Of a stretch of 64,000 nucleotides of DNA, positions 51,137 through 61,057 are shown one piece after another. A model generated the notes under the pieces. It saw only the letters and a list, made by a program, of their open reading frames with translations. It did not search any database and was not told where the DNA came from. The stretch is from Cladocopium goreaui. Lineage: Eukaryota; Sar; Dinophyceae; Suessiales; Symbiodiniaceae. A program made the position numbers and the translations under genes. Every line of letters begins with the position of its first letter. Position 1 is the stretch's first letter. The DNA lies in the NCBI GenBank assembly GCA_947184155.2, contig CAMXCT020001122.1:113687-177686 (forward strand), written 5' to 3'.

Positions 51137-54100
51137 CTATGCTCTCAGTGTCAGGTGATGCTCACCTTCCAGAAAGTGAAAATTCATATTTCGCAAGGCT
51201 TTATTCATTTTCTCTTCTATGACAGGTTTCGTCAAGACGTCGGCAAGCATATCGCCAGTGTCGACCTTCTTCAGCCGAAAATAGCGCTTGGCAACGCGGT
51301 CTTGTACCCAATGGTATTGAGTATCCACGTGCTTGGCCTTGCCTAGTCCTCTGCGAGAACCCATTGCTATTCCTGCACTTGCGTCCATGAAAACTTCACT
51401 CTCGGGTTGCAAACCCCAGTCTTTGGCGGTTGAAACTTCTCCCAGCAAATTGCTGGCACCGCTCACAAGAGCGTAATACTCACTCTCTCCAGACGAAAGA
51501 CTAACAACTCCTTGTCCTTTAGAATAAGTCTTGATACAACAACCTCCGGCCATCAGGACGCCTCCTGACACGCTCTTCCTCGTCTTCACGCAACCAGCGT
51601 GGTCAGCATCAGACCACATCACAAATGGACTGAGTTTGCTCTGATGAGGAAAGAATTGTGCCATGCGTGGTCGATACCTTAGGTATCGTGCAACTCGTTT
51701 GAGCATAAGCATGTGGCTGGTAGTTGGTCGTTGTAGCCCTTGTGCTAAAGATCTTGTCGCTACTTGCAGATCTGGTCGATCTTGTGCCAAATAAGCTGCT
51801 CGCATTGCAACTGATCTGTACTGGGTTGCTTCTTCATCATTGAGAAAAACAGTGGCGTTCTTGAGGTCTTCCACTGAACCCTTGGCAAGTGGTGTCTTGA
51901 CTTTGGCTCCTCGGGGACCATCTCCGAGTAAATCAATCACCAACTCTGCATGACGTGCATCTGGTTCCCACCAAATTCCATTCTCCTTCCATGTGATAAT
52001 TCTGTTCAGGACTCTGATGTCCTGGATGGTGTTTGGTGTTCCTGGTGGTCCTAAAATACCACGTTCCACACATTTCCACTTCTTCGACAGCTCTTCATGA
52101 AGCCATTTGATGTTGTCAAATGTTCCGGCTGTTGTAAAATCATCTCCATGTACAACAGTTCTGAGGTCTCGGCCTGCATGGTAGTAAATGCATGGATTGC
52201 TTTTTCCTTGCTTGAAACCTAAGGCTAACATAACCTTCTGTATTTGCAACTCCCAGTTGAGAGGTGCGTCTCTGGTTCCATACAAAGACTTGAGCAATCT
52301 TCCTACCACATCTTCTCCAGGCTTCTTTGCTTCTGCAGGAAGTTCCACATAGATCTCACGCGTCGCATCTGAGTAAAAGTGGGCGCGTTTCACATCCAAA
52401 AATCCTAGAAGTCTACGCTTGCGATAGGCTTCCTTGACAGCTTTTCCAGCGTCTGGCAACTGAAACGTGACGGCTATTGTAACTAGCATCTTCAAAGCCG
52501 ACAAACTGGGCATAGCTGCGAAGAACTCATCAAAACCTGAGCCCTTCTTGACTTCTTGAGCTACTAGCCTACTTCTATAAAGTGGATTCTCTTCATCCTG
52601 CTTGTTGACATCTACCCATCGTGTTCCAATGGTGCGTACCCCTTTGGGCATCTTGTGTCTGGGAATCTTTTCCCAAACTGGAAAACTTTCGATGATTTCG
52701 ACCTCATCTTTTCTGGCTTGTTCTACACCTTTGCTGTCTAAAATCTTTCCACTGATATCATCGTAATAATACCATGTGGCTGCTTCATCTTCCAGTTCTG
52801 GTGGAAGAGGAATTGTCTCTTCACAAACTGGCTCTTCTTCACCTTCAATGGACTGAAGGTACTTCTCCCGATCTTCCATGATCAGGTTCATAAGACATTG
52901 GTCTATGTCATCCATGTCTTCTGGTCTCTCATTCTCAGGTGGCCGTTTGGTGCCCTTAGACGCCTGAGCTGAAGCAGCTCGGCTGTCCTTGGACTTTGAC
53001 GTTTCGCCTCCTGAGTCTGCAGGTCTTTTCCGACCTTTGGTTGGAGACATTTCCAACCTTTTGTGTGCTCTTTCTTCTTGCTCGCCTCCTGCCCTCTTGG
53101 CTGAGGCTGTGCTTGCGCTTGCGCTTTCTGCAGGTGGATCTGCAGCTTGTCCGGTAGCAGGACTCTGCCTCGCGATAGCAGGTCCAGCTGTTGGCAAACT
53201 TGGAGCAGATTCCCCTGTGGCTGAGTACCACAGTTCAGTGACGATATCTGCGTCATCAATCAAAGGCGCGTTGATGACTTCATCTCCTAAACTAGGATCC
53301 ATTGGTTCAGACTTGATAATGTTTCCTGTTTTGAAATCTCTGGTGACTCTCCACCAGACATTATCCCAACTGGGACCTTCTGGCATAGTACCCTTGAGAT
53401 ACCTTGCATTCTTGTCAAGGCGCGCAAACACCTTAAAACCGTGAGGAACTTCTTGTGGTTTCTCACTTGAATACCCATAAAGAATCTTTGTGCCTTCTTC
53501 GGACACTTCTTGTTTCTGACCAGTGATTTCAGAATCAACCTTGGCCGTATGTTGGGCTACTCTCAGGTTGCCCTCTTCTGCTTGAAGCAGACGTTCCATC
53601 CTTTCTCTGCAGGCTGGAGTGTGATGAACTCCAGTGCCTCTCTTGCCAATTCTAGTGGCATCACAGGCGACACAACCAGCGGTGTAGCCATACTTGTCCA
53701 AATCACGTTTGGTGATGTAAAGTCGTCTTGTCGACTTCTTTGGTGGCTCAACTGGCACTGATGGCGCCAGTGGCTGCTGATCTCCCTCAACAATCTGAGG
53801 AAGCAAAATGTCATCTCTTTTTGATGCCTGGGGATCCCAAGGAACCCCAGTGACTGACATCAACGTTTCGACATCATATCTGTCGTCAGCACTCTTGCGT
53901 CGAATGCTTTGCACAGTGAAAACACCTGATGCATTTCCCACTATCTTCTCAGTGGTATTGTCTTTGACTCCCAAGAAAACTCCTTGGTGCCATCTTTGTT
54001 CAAACTTGTGACCTCTTTTGAGGAATTCAATTGTTTCCCCAAATGGTGGTAATGACACTCTCCACTCACGACCACGGTGTCTAGAGTACGGTGTCTTCCC

Positions 54101-54967
54101 ATCTTTGACTTCCAATGATCTGTGAAACAAATTGTAAGTGGTGCTAGCATGTTCAACCAACCATGTCAAAACTGGGTGGTCGTCTGGCACCTTTCTTCCA
54201 TAGCTTGTCTCCAAGGCACTTCTGAGTGTCCTGGATTGAGATTCAATAGCTTGAACTGCTCTTTCAATTTCCCCTTTGGATTCTGAGACTCCTTTGGGAA
54301 CTTTTTCCAAAACCAACTGTTTGTCAAAACCATTCTTGGCTGCCTCAACTACGGAGTTGAGTGCCGGCTCTGGGTCATATCTCATGACCATCTTGGGGTA
54401 CCCAAACTTCTTAAGGTCATTCAAAAGACACTTAGATCCAATAGGACCTTGGGTAACTCCCTTGTATGGCAAAACGTGTGCGTAGGTCAACTTGGACCAT
54501 CGATCATGTACTATCAAAACTGGTGCATGCTTTTTCTGCACTTCTTCTGTGATGACAGTGTCATCCACTGAATTCATGAAACAATAGTCAGCTGAGATCA
54601 CAGGAACTGTTTCATCTGAATGATCTACTTTGACATGTCTCATTGCCTTTGCCCTACCTCGAATGCAATGTTCACACCAACTCCTAAAAGGATAATGGCT
54701 GACAAAATGCTCTTCTTTTTCTCTCTGCGTCGGCGCTGCTGCAGTTGGTAGCGCTTGAGAACCTAGCTTACTACTGCCCAGTTCATCATCTCCACTACCT
54801 GCGCTCTCTGTGGTCTCCACAGGACTTACGCCTTCAACCCTTCTGTGGGCTGCCCATGAAAATCCATGGCTATCTTGAAAACACCTCCAGTCATGGTGAC
54901 TGGAACCTTCTTGGCTCCCCTTTGCAGAAACGATCCATTGGGGCCGAAGGTTACTGTCCAGCCTTTC
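51137..54967 (-). CDS. Copia Pol: integrase, reverse transcriptase, RNase H
   Basis: The frame is open from 54,967, after a TGA, to the stop at 51,137. It overlaps the end of the Gag frame by about 140 bases in the -1 frame and has no ATG in the overlap, so synthesis probably needs a frameshift (or splicing). Counting from a GTG at 54,820: integrase zinc-binding region (HYPFRSWCEHC, about 40-55); integrase catalytic D78 (ISADYCFM), D149 (MRYDPEPALN) and E184 (SKGEIERAVQ); reverse transcriptase about 725-960 (RSRLVAQEVKKG, GFLDVKRAHFYSD, LLKSLYGTRDAPLNWE, catalytic VHGDDF near 893); RNase H about 1060-1200 (MWSDADHAGCVKTRKSVSGG, SLSSGESEYYAL, KHVDTQYHWVQD, DMLADVLTKP). The RT box is HGDD instead of the usual YVDD. 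Confidence 0.92.
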   Translation of the reverse strand, partial: ERLDSNLRPQWIVSAKGSQEGSSHHDWRCFQDSHGFSWAAHRRVEGVSPVETTESAGSGDDELGSSKLGSQALPTAAAPTQREKEEHFVSHYPFRSWCEHCIRGRAKAMRHVKVDHSDETVPVISADYCFMNSVDDTVITEEVQKKHAPVLIVHDRWSKLTYAHVLPYKGVTQGPIGSKCLLNDLKKFGYPKMVMRYDPEPALNSVVEAAKNGFDKQLVLEKVPKGVSESKGEIERAVQAIESQSRTLRSALETSYGRKVPDDHPVLTWLVEHASTTYNLFHRSLEVKDGKTPYSRHRGREWRVSLPPFGETIEFLKRGHKFEQRWHQGVFLGVKDNTTEKIVGNASGVFTVQSIRRKSADDRYDVETLMSVTGVPWDPQASKRDDILLPQIVEGDQQPLAPSVPVEPPKKSTRRLYITKRDLDKYGYTAGCVACDATRIGKRGTGVHHTPACRERMERLLQAEEGNLRVAQHTAKVDSEITGQKQEVSEEGTKILYGYSSEKPQEVPHGFKVFARLDKNARYLKGTMPEGPSWDNVWWRVTRDFKTGNIIKSEPMDPSLGDEVINAPLIDDADIVTELWYSATGESAPSLPTAGPAIARQSPATGQAADPPAESASASTASAKRAGGEQEERAHKRLEMSPTKGRKRPADSGGETSKSKDSRAASAQASKGTKRPPENERPEDMDDIDQCLMNLIMEDREKYLQSIEGEEEPVCEETIPLPPELEDEAATWYYYDDISGKILDSKGVEQARKDEVEIIESFPVWEKIPRHKMPKGVRTIGTRWVDVNKQDEENPLYRSRLVAQEVKKGSGFDEFFAAMPSLSALKMLVTIAVTFQLPDAGKAVKEAYRKRRLLGFLDVKRAHFYSDATREIYVELPAEAKKPGEDVVGRLLKSLYGTRDAPLNWELQIQKVMLALGFKQGKSNPCIYYHAGRDLRTVVHGDDFTTAGTFDNIKWLHEELSKKWKCVERGILGPPGTPNTIQDIRVLNRIITWKENGIWWEPDARHAELVIDLLGDGPRGAKVKTPLAKGSVEDLKNATVFLNDEEATQYRSVAMRAAYLAQDRPDLQVATRSLAQGLQRPTTSHMLMLKRVARYLRYRPRMAQFFPHQSKLSPFVMWSDADHAGCVKTRKSVSGGVLMAGGCCIKTYSKGQGVVSLSSGESEYYALVSGASNLLGEVSTAKDWGLQPESEVFMDASAGIAMGSRRGLGKAKHVDTQYHWVQDRVAKRYFRLKKVDTGDMLADVLTKPVIEEKMNKALRNMNFHFLEGEHHLTLRA

Positions 54968-57900
54968 TCAACCAGCTTGGACACAGACAACAATGGCTTT
55001 GCAACATCCATTGCCCGGAACTGTCCCACACCTTTGACTTGTGGGCCTCCTTTCTCACCCATGGTCACTATAGGGTTGCACACCCCATGCACCTGGACTG
55101 GCTGCCCTGATGCGTTGGTGAACGGCTTCTCATCCACAGGTGTCATAGCCAACTCCAATGACTGTGCCAATTCCTTGGGTAGGCAACTGGTTGCTGCCCC
55201 TGAGTCAACGGTGGCCCAGACAATGGTATCCACCTGAGATGCCAAACTTCCCAGGAAGTCAAGGTTGGAGTCTGATCGAACTCCTCCTCCTGGTGAGTGC
55301 TCCCTGGGCTTGGGAGATGGCGTTTTCTCCCTCTTCTTCCTGGCTTTTCTTTCCATGTAGTTGGCTGCATCACGCACCGTCTTCTCCAGGAATCTCTTGG
55401 TGCCCATGCTGAACTTTCCCCTGCCCTTGGACGCCTGGGCTGAATCAGCCCGGCTGTCCTCAGGCGCTCTCGATGGGGATTTGGACTTCAGCTCGATGGG
55501 TGCTCTAGGTGCCTCTTCTTCTTCTTTCTTTTCTTCTTCCTCTTGCTCCTCGACCTTCTCTTTCTCCTCTGGCCTCTTGGGGATCTTCTTCACTTCAGGC
55601 TTCAAATCATCTTTACCCTGGTGCCTGAAGCGCTCATAGTGCTCCTCAAGATGCTGCTTGCGCTTCTTCTTCTCTTCATCCTTGGCGATCTCTTGGCGCT
55701 TTTTCTCATCTTTGGCCTCTGCATCATCCATGGGGCGCTTCTTGGATGCCTCTCCTTCAGCCTTTGCTTCTCTTTCAGCCTTTGCTTGAAAGTGTTCTTT
55801 CTTCCAGAACTCCAGGGCGTGTTGAGGATAGCAATTCTTGCTCTCCACATGTTGCCAAAAGCTTGCAAGACTCATGGAGTTCAGTGCCTTTCCACATGCC
55901 TGGCACTTCACATAGGGATGTCCTTTGTTGGACACAGTTTTGGACTTCTCGTGCAACTCCTTGAATGACATGAGCTCTCGAGAGGAAGTCTCCCAATGAT
56001 GAACTACGTCTTCCATGCCTGGTGCAGGTTCCTGATTGAGTGGTAAATCGTCTGAGTCGACCTCTTCCGATGATCCTAGGTCGAGAACTTCACCATAAGC
56101 CTTTTCATAGGCCTCCTTCAAGACATTGTCTAACTTGCTGAGAACTTCAGGATCGGTTTTCAGCTTTTCAAGTCTGCTGACAAACTCATATCCTTCAGAG
56201 GAAATGCTCTCCTCAGAGGAAATCTCACACTTGTCATGGATCCATTGTGGGATCTCATCCTTACTCATCTCTTTCATCTTCTCCTTATTGGCCTTCTTCC
56301 TTGCTTCATCTGCTCTTCGTCTTTCAGACCTGTGATGTCCTCCTCTATGGCGCTTGGGTTCCAACTTTCTTGCTTTGGGAGGTTCAGGAAGATCTCCCAT
56401 GTCATCCTTGTCCCACTTGTCAGGGTTGGCCTGTCCAAAGGTGGCCAACTCATAGCGCTTGAAGCTGGATGCTCTTTGTCCAGCAGTGGCTGCCCGATGA
56501 CTGGCAGTTCTCTGCCTGTCCTTCTCCTTCTTCTTGGCAGCTCTTGGATGTACTCCAGCATCAAGGTCGGCTTGCATCCGACGAGAGGGTGCAGCCGGTG
56601 CTGAAGCAGCACGGCCTTCTGCCCTCACTTTGGCCATTGCCTCTTTGGCCTCTTTGTGATGCTGGGCTGCCTCTTTCTTCAACTTATCCAGGGCTTCTTG
56701 GCGTTCCTTAAGAGCTTGATTTGCTTGACGCCCTTTGTCCTGAGCTTCTTTGACAGCGCTCTCAGCCTGAGCAATCATCTTGCCAAACAGCTCCTTGTTA
56801 GACCCAGAAGCTGATGCCAAAGCGCTCTGAGCCATGACGATAGCGCTCCTGGTCACAGTGCCCCTTGAAGGTGCTTGAAGGTTTGCTCGTCTTGGGCTTC
56901 GACCACGACGAGAAGATTCATCTCGAGCTTCAGACTTGGGTGGCATAGTGTCTTCCAAGGCAAACAGCGCAGTGATCTCTGGTTCAGGTTGATCACCAGA
57001 TGAGGCTGCAGGTTGTTGCTCTTGAGCCCAAGTGTCGGACTCAACATTAGCAACTTTACGACCTTTGCCTTGATCCCCTTTTCCTTTACCTTTGTCTTGA
57101 CCTTTCTTACCTTTGCCTTTGCTCTTGGAGTCATTGGTATTCTGTTTAGACCAAGACTGCTGATTCCAAGATTGATTGTTCCAAGACTGATTGTTCCAAG
57201 ACTTGTTGTATGAATTGTTTGACCAAGACGAAGACTGACTCTTTCCTTTGTCTTTACCTTTGGACTTACCTCTGCCTTTCCCTTTGTCATGTTTTCCTTT
57301 TCCCTTACCCTTAGCAAGGGAATCCACATCCATGGGAACGGCTCCTGACTTTGCTTCTTTCCTGGTCTCGACGTTCTCAAGGTAGGCCAAAACTTCAGCT
57401 TTCACCTGGTCATACGTGGTCAATCTCGAAGCCTGCAAGTCCAAATGATCTTGCAACTTGTTGGGACACATCTGCTGCAAGCAACTCCTGCAGATGTCAT
57501 CTTCAAGTGGTTTCTTTCTCCTGTCTTCGTACTTTCTTTTCAAGTTCTCCCAACTCTCAAGCCCTTCTCGAAGCTTATCAAGACTGCATTGACTTGGATG
57601 CAGAACCTTTTTCAACAAGGCTGAATTGGCTTGAGGATTTTGAGGATCATATTTGCACAACAGTCGTCTCATGGCTTCTAGGCCAAAGTGGCTACCACGA
57701 GATGTGTTCTTGACAATTTCCAACGCTTCTCCCTCAGTCAATGATATGAGGGCTTGTCTAGCCTGAGCTGAAACTAGCTCGGCGCCTTCATCAAAGTCTA
57801 CTTCTAGACTTGACTCAGTGATCTCTTTGTCACACTGAGACTCGACTTGTGCCACAATCTTCACAGCATTCTTGTGGCAACTTTCAACCCATGTCTTAAA

Positions 57901-58191
57901 CTTGTACCACCAACTATCCCAAGTGCCTGATGCTCCAGTGAACTTATCAGGTTTTGGTATGCCTTTCAACTCTGATCTGTCTTTGTATTCAACAGATCTC
58001 TCAACATTTCTGTTGATCTGAAGCTGCTGGTTCATAGCCTCGGTCATTGCCTGGCTCAACTGCGCCTGACCCTGAGTCAATTGGGCCATCATTTGCATAA
58101 CCATCTGGGACATGTTGGGACCGTTGGTCTGTCCTTGTGCTGGTGCTGGTGGAGTGCCTGGTTGCTGAGGTGGCTGCTGTTGCTGAGCCAT
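54826..58191 (-). CDS. Copia Gag with C-terminal aspartic protease
   Basis: 1,121 codons, ATG at 58,191. N terminus Gln/Pro-rich. The capsid-like region at about 70-270 includes PDKFTGASGTWDSWWYKFKT and CKYDPQNPQANSALLKKVLH. Next is a Lys/Gly-rich low-complexity segment (KGKGKGKHDKGKGRGKSKGK) with SWNNQSW repeats that may replace a classical zinc knuckle. A long charged middle follows, with one CxxC...H...C cluster (KCQACGKALNSM ... WQHVESKNC). The protease lies at about 985-1100 (VDSGAATSC, catalytic Asp near 995). Gag is unusually long for copia. Protease in the Gag frame and integrase in the next frame means the polyprotein is split differently from single-ORF copia elements. Confidence 0.9.
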   Translation of the reverse strand: MAQQQQPPQQPGTPPAPAQGQTNGPNMSQMVMQMMAQLTQGQAQLSQAMTEAMNQQLQINRNVERSVEYKDRSELKGIPKPDKFTGASGTWDSWWYKFKTWVESCHKNAVKIVAQVESQCDKEITESSLEVDFDEGAELVSAQARQALISLTEGEALEIVKNTSRGSHFGLEAMRRLLCKYDPQNPQANSALLKKVLHPSQCSLDKLREGLESWENLKRKYEDRRKKPLEDDICRSCLQQMCPNKLQDHLDLQASRLTTYDQVKAEVLAYLENVETRKEAKSGAVPMDVDSLAKGKGKGKHDKGKGRGKSKGKDKGKSQSSSWSNNSYNKSWNNQSWNNQSWNQQSWSKQNTNDSKSKGKGKKGQDKGKGKGDQGKGRKVANVESDTWAQEQQPAASSGDQPEPEITALFALEDTMPPKSEARDESSRRGRSPRRANLQAPSRGTVTRSAIVMAQSALASASGSNKELFGKMIAQAESAVKEAQDKGRQANQALKERQEALDKLKKEAAQHHKEAKEAMAKVRAEGRAASAPAAPSRRMQADLDAGVHPRAAKKKEKDRQRTASHRAATAGQRASSFKRYELATFGQANPDKWDKDDMGDLPEPPKARKLEPKRHRGGHHRSERRRADEARKKANKEKMKEMSKDEIPQWIHDKCEISSEESISSEGYEFVSRLEKLKTDPEVLSKLDNVLKEAYEKAYGEVLDLGSSEEVDSDDLPLNQEPAPGMEDVVHHWETSSRELMSFKELHEKSKTVSNKGHPYVKCQACGKALNSMSLASFWQHVESKNCYPQHALEFWKKEHFQAKAEREAKAEGEASKKRPMDDAEAKDEKKRQEIAKDEEKKKRKQHLEEHYERFRHQGKDDLKPEVKKIPKRPEEKEKVEEQEEEEKKEEEEAPRAPIELKSKSPSRAPEDSRADSAQASKGRGKFSMGTKRFLEKTVRDAANYMERKARKKREKTPSPKPREHSPGGGVRSDSNLDFLGSLASQVDTIVWATVDSGAATSCLPKELAQSLELAMTPVDEKPFTNASGQPVQVHGVCNPIVTMGEKGGPQVKGVGQFRAMDVAKPLLSVSKLVEKGWTVTFGPNGSFLQRGAKKVPVTMTGGVFKIAMDFHGQPTEGLKA

Positions 58192-58404
58192 CCTTAGTCG
58201 TTCTTCAGGTGCTTAGAGACCTGGTTCAAGAGAACCCTTGGATACTGTTGGAGATGCACTCCCAGGTTATGGAAGTACCTTTGGAGTTTCCTGATTTTCA
58301 GGAGCTTGAGTGTCAACCTTTTCCAGTTGGCACTGGGTAGGCGCGCCAGAGCTGATGCAGCTCGGCGTTGACACCTACACATTCACAGCTGGGTATCAGA
58401 ACCT

Positions 58405-58418
58405 CAGCTCCGCTACCA
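58405..58418 (-). other. Copia primer-binding site
   Basis: Directly inside the 5' LTR the minus strand reads TGGTAGCGGAGCTG. It resembles the initiator-methionine tRNA 3' complement used by many copia elements (TGGTA...). The matching host tRNA was not available. Confidence 0.65.
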
Positions 58419-58586
58419 TGAACAGAGAATTTGGGCTCTTAAATCTGATGAACACTCCTGAGCACTGATCAGCACCTTTTCACTCAGTCAGCTCGAAGGT
58501 AGCTGAAAGCACTAAAATGGCTGCAGCACATATACAAACATATATGCTACATGTGACATAGTCTACACTGTACACATATCTGATCA
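58419..58586 (-). repeat. Copia 5' LTR
   Basis: 168 bp, the same sequence as 50,872-51,039. Confidence 0.95.
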
Positions 58587-58591
58587 CATAC
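58587..58591. repeat. Copia target-site duplication, right
   Basis: CATAC. Confidence 0.85.
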
Positions 58592-58730
58592 AGTATAATA
58601 TATATTAATATATATATATATAGTAATATTTATATATATATATATATTCATATTCATATAGATTTATATATATATAATTACATGTATATATATATATATG
58701 GTTAAATTATATATATATATTATAGATCTC
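58592..58730. repeat. AT microsatellite
   Basis: About 140 bp of TATATATA-type repeat flanking the copia insertion. Confidence 0.95.
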
Positions 58731-58787
58731 CCCGTTGCGATGGCCCACATCCGTTGTTGCAACCTGGCGTTTGGTCAGGCGGCTCAC

Positions 58788-58852
58788 GCTGGTCATGGCC
58801 CAAGTAGTGCCCTGGACCATGGATTGCATTGCGCCTCCAACTGCCTTCGTAC
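58788..58852 (-). CDS. MORN-repeat exon
   Basis: After acceptor GGAATTGCAG, split codon then YEGSWRRNAIHGPGHYLGHD and Q. This fits Y-E-G-x-W-x(5)-H-G-x-G-x-Y. The donor CCAGC|GTGAGCC is strong, though the phase to the next MORN exon (50,371) does not match exactly, so an exon in between or another donor is likely. Confidence 0.7.
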
Positions 58853-59047
58853 CTGCAATTCCACCACCAACTTACGGCGGGAGAAACCGTTGCCAACGGG
58901 GATTGATTGTGTATACCCATAGGATCCATGGTGCTGGTATATATACTAACATTGGGGGTATATTGATGGTAAATGTTACCATATATGGCATACATGGATC
59001 CTATGGGATATATATTGAATGAAGTTTTCCAGATGAATCACCATGTG

Positions 59048-59159
59048 TACCCTCTGGTAATGACTAACATAGCTATTGAAAATGACCATAGAAATAGTGG
59101 AATTTCCCAGCTATAAAATGGTGGATCTTTCCATAGTTATGTTAAATTACCAGAGGGTA
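59048..59159. mobile_element. MITE-A copy m
   Basis: TA-flanked; ends CCCTCTGGTAATGACTAACA / AGTTATGTTAAATTACCAGA plus GGG. The flank to its left (GTTTTCCAGATGAATCACCA) is the reverse complement of the flank to the right of copy n at 60,433, so a larger unit was copied. Confidence 0.85.
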
Positions 59160-59676
59160 TATATTTTGAATGTTAGTTCACATTATAACTATTCACATTA
59201 TAGTATATATATATATAATGTATGTATATGGTTATGTGTGATTAGAAATATTGTTTTATATGACTTTATATGGCTATATATGGTTATATGTGTTTTTTTT
59301 AAAAAATAGGGTTATATATGGTTATATAGTATGTAGTGGTTGATTAGTCAAATCCAATATACTGGTTGGTATAATGGGAGGTATACTTCCTCATGGGTTG
59401 TGATTATCCCCAATTAATCGTTTTTCGAATTTGGTTAGTATAATCCCCGAACTACACACCAACCGGGAGTTCTGAACACTGCTCATATAAAACCAACAAC
59501 GGTTTAGGGTGGCAAAGCTGCTGCCTTTCGTATTTTTCCAACATTTTCCAACATAGTTTTCAGATAAGGATGAACCCCCTACTTTCCACACATCATTCAA
59601 CAGAATCCACGAGAGATTTTGGACCATTTTCGACCCGAAAAACCACACGAAGCCACCTTGGGAGCACCCGAAAGAC
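59160..59676. other. Intron, AT-rich
   Basis: TATATATGGTTATATG-type repeats at 59,200-59,330. No exon. Confidence 0.4.
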
Positions 59677-59743
59677 CGGGAATGCCAAGGCACATGGATC
59701 CGTCGGCCCAGCGGTACACCCCGACGCCATTCTTCTGGCCTCC
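59677..59743 (-). CDS. MORN-repeat exon
   Basis: From acceptor GATGCCCAG: GGQKNGVGVYRWADGSMCLG then IP, to a possible donor CCCG|GTCTTT. Joined after 60,241-60,285 it gives FEGEFR-GGQKNGVGVYRWADG, an exact MORN spacing, which confirms frame and junction. The 3' end is approximate. Confidence 0.75.
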
Positions 59744-60240
59744 CTGGGCATCAAAATTTGGGCAACTTGATGATACTTGTCAAAAGCCAAGATTGGAGAC
59801 ATATGGAGACATATGGAGACATATGGAGATATGAGAGCATTCACATTAACATCTATTCAAATTCACTCGCCTGAAACAATCAATGGATTGGTTCAAGGGA
59901 AAATGCACAGGAAACCATTGATTTTACCCCCAAGTTGTAGAGGTCGCCTGCAAAATGTTGGGAACTACGGTGGTTTAGAACTGAATTTTGCCATTTCGGA
60001 TAGTCAATTCCCCATTCTCGGACAAAGTCAAAATCATATTTAGTTGGTTTATATAGTTATTCATATATATACGTATATATATATATATATACGTATATAT
60101 AAATAATAATCTACATACACATCGCAATTATAGAAAAATATAATTCATGATAATTCTATAGATTCTATGTGTATATACAATTAACTGTTACATATCCCAT
60201 AAAACTTCGCCAGAAAAAAACATCTCCGTCACATCGGCAC

Positions 60241-60285
60241 CCGGAATTCGCCCTCGAAGCAGCTACCCTCCTCCCAGCTCTCGAC
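60241..60285 (-). CDS. MORN-repeat exon
   Basis: 45 bp, phase 0 to 0: VESWEEGSCFEGEFR. Donor TTCCGG|GTGCCG, acceptor AGACCGAG. It links HGFG (previous exon) to W-x-x-G-x-x-F-E-G-E-F, then to GGQKNG (next exon). MITE-A copy n lies 43 bases upstream of the acceptor. Confidence 0.75.
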
Positions 60286-60328
60286 CTCGGTCTTCCGCGG
60301 CGAATAAGGGAAGTGAGGATTTTCACGG

Positions 60329-60432
60329 TACCCTCTGGTAAACTAACATAGCTATGGAAAATCATCATTTTTAATGGGAAAATCCACTATAAATGGTCAT
60401 TTTCCATAGCTATGTTAGTTTACCAGAGGGTA
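60329..60432. mobile_element. MITE-A copy n
   Basis: Near-perfect 104-bp palindromic element, TA-flanked: CCCTCTGGTAAACTAACATA / TATGTTAGTTTACCAGAGGG. Confidence 0.92.
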
Positions 60433-61057
60433 CACATGGTGATTCATCTGGAAAACTTCATGCAAAATTTCGGGGGATGGTTTGCAGCACCCATTAAAAA
60501 TGGTGATGGAAATGCTGAAAATGGCATTGGGTTTACGATAGACAGTGAAAAACTGTGATTTGATGATTTACAAAAGACATCTGATGACATCTGATGACTT
60601 ACCCCCTGAAAAATGGAAGATTACCCAGTAGAAATGGGAATGTGTCAATTTTGAACCAAGCGAGTGATGTTCACGTGGCAACAAACCAACAATCCAGGGG
60701 AACTCTTCCGACAAGAACTCGTATTTTGATATCTCACTATCGAAAACTGGATATGAGTCAGATTTGAAGACTGAGGGAACAACAAATGGGCTGGTCGTTT
60801 TCAGTAGGACTCAGTAGGAACCGTCTAATCTTGGATGGGTCAAATGTTCATGATCCAGATTCGTTTGGTCAGTTTAGACTTTAGACATCAATTTGCTTGA
60901 AATGGACCCCCTTGAATCCCTTACTATGTTTCAGGAGAAAACACCATGCATGCAGCAGCAGGTCTAGCCCCAAGTCCCCCAAGATTTTTCCCCATCTCAT
61001 GTGTTCCCAGTCTTGAACGCAAACCAAGCCGAAACAACATTGGCAGAGCTTCCCAAC
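60433..61057. other. Intron
   Basis: No exon was seen. Some internal CATCTGATGA duplication near 60,575-60,600. Confidence 0.4.

Larger units (their letters stand above)
50872..58586 (-). mobile_element. Complete Ty1/copia LTR retrotransposon
   Basis: 7,715 bp on minus: LTR, primer-binding site, Gag-protease ORF, integrase-RT-RNase H ORF, purine-rich tract, LTR. It has a 5-bp CATAC duplication at both ends. Identical LTRs and intact ORFs mean the insertion is recent and the element may be active. It lies in sense orientation in the intron between MORN exons at 58,788 and 50,371. Integrase preceding RT identifies Pseudoviridae-type (copia) order. Confidence 0.95.

Noticed and set aside
51137-54820. 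GTG or TTG start codons for Pol and for LINE ORF2
   Set aside because: Eukaryotic initiation at these codons is unlikely. Both frames are open further upstream, so frameshifting or readthrough is the better reading.
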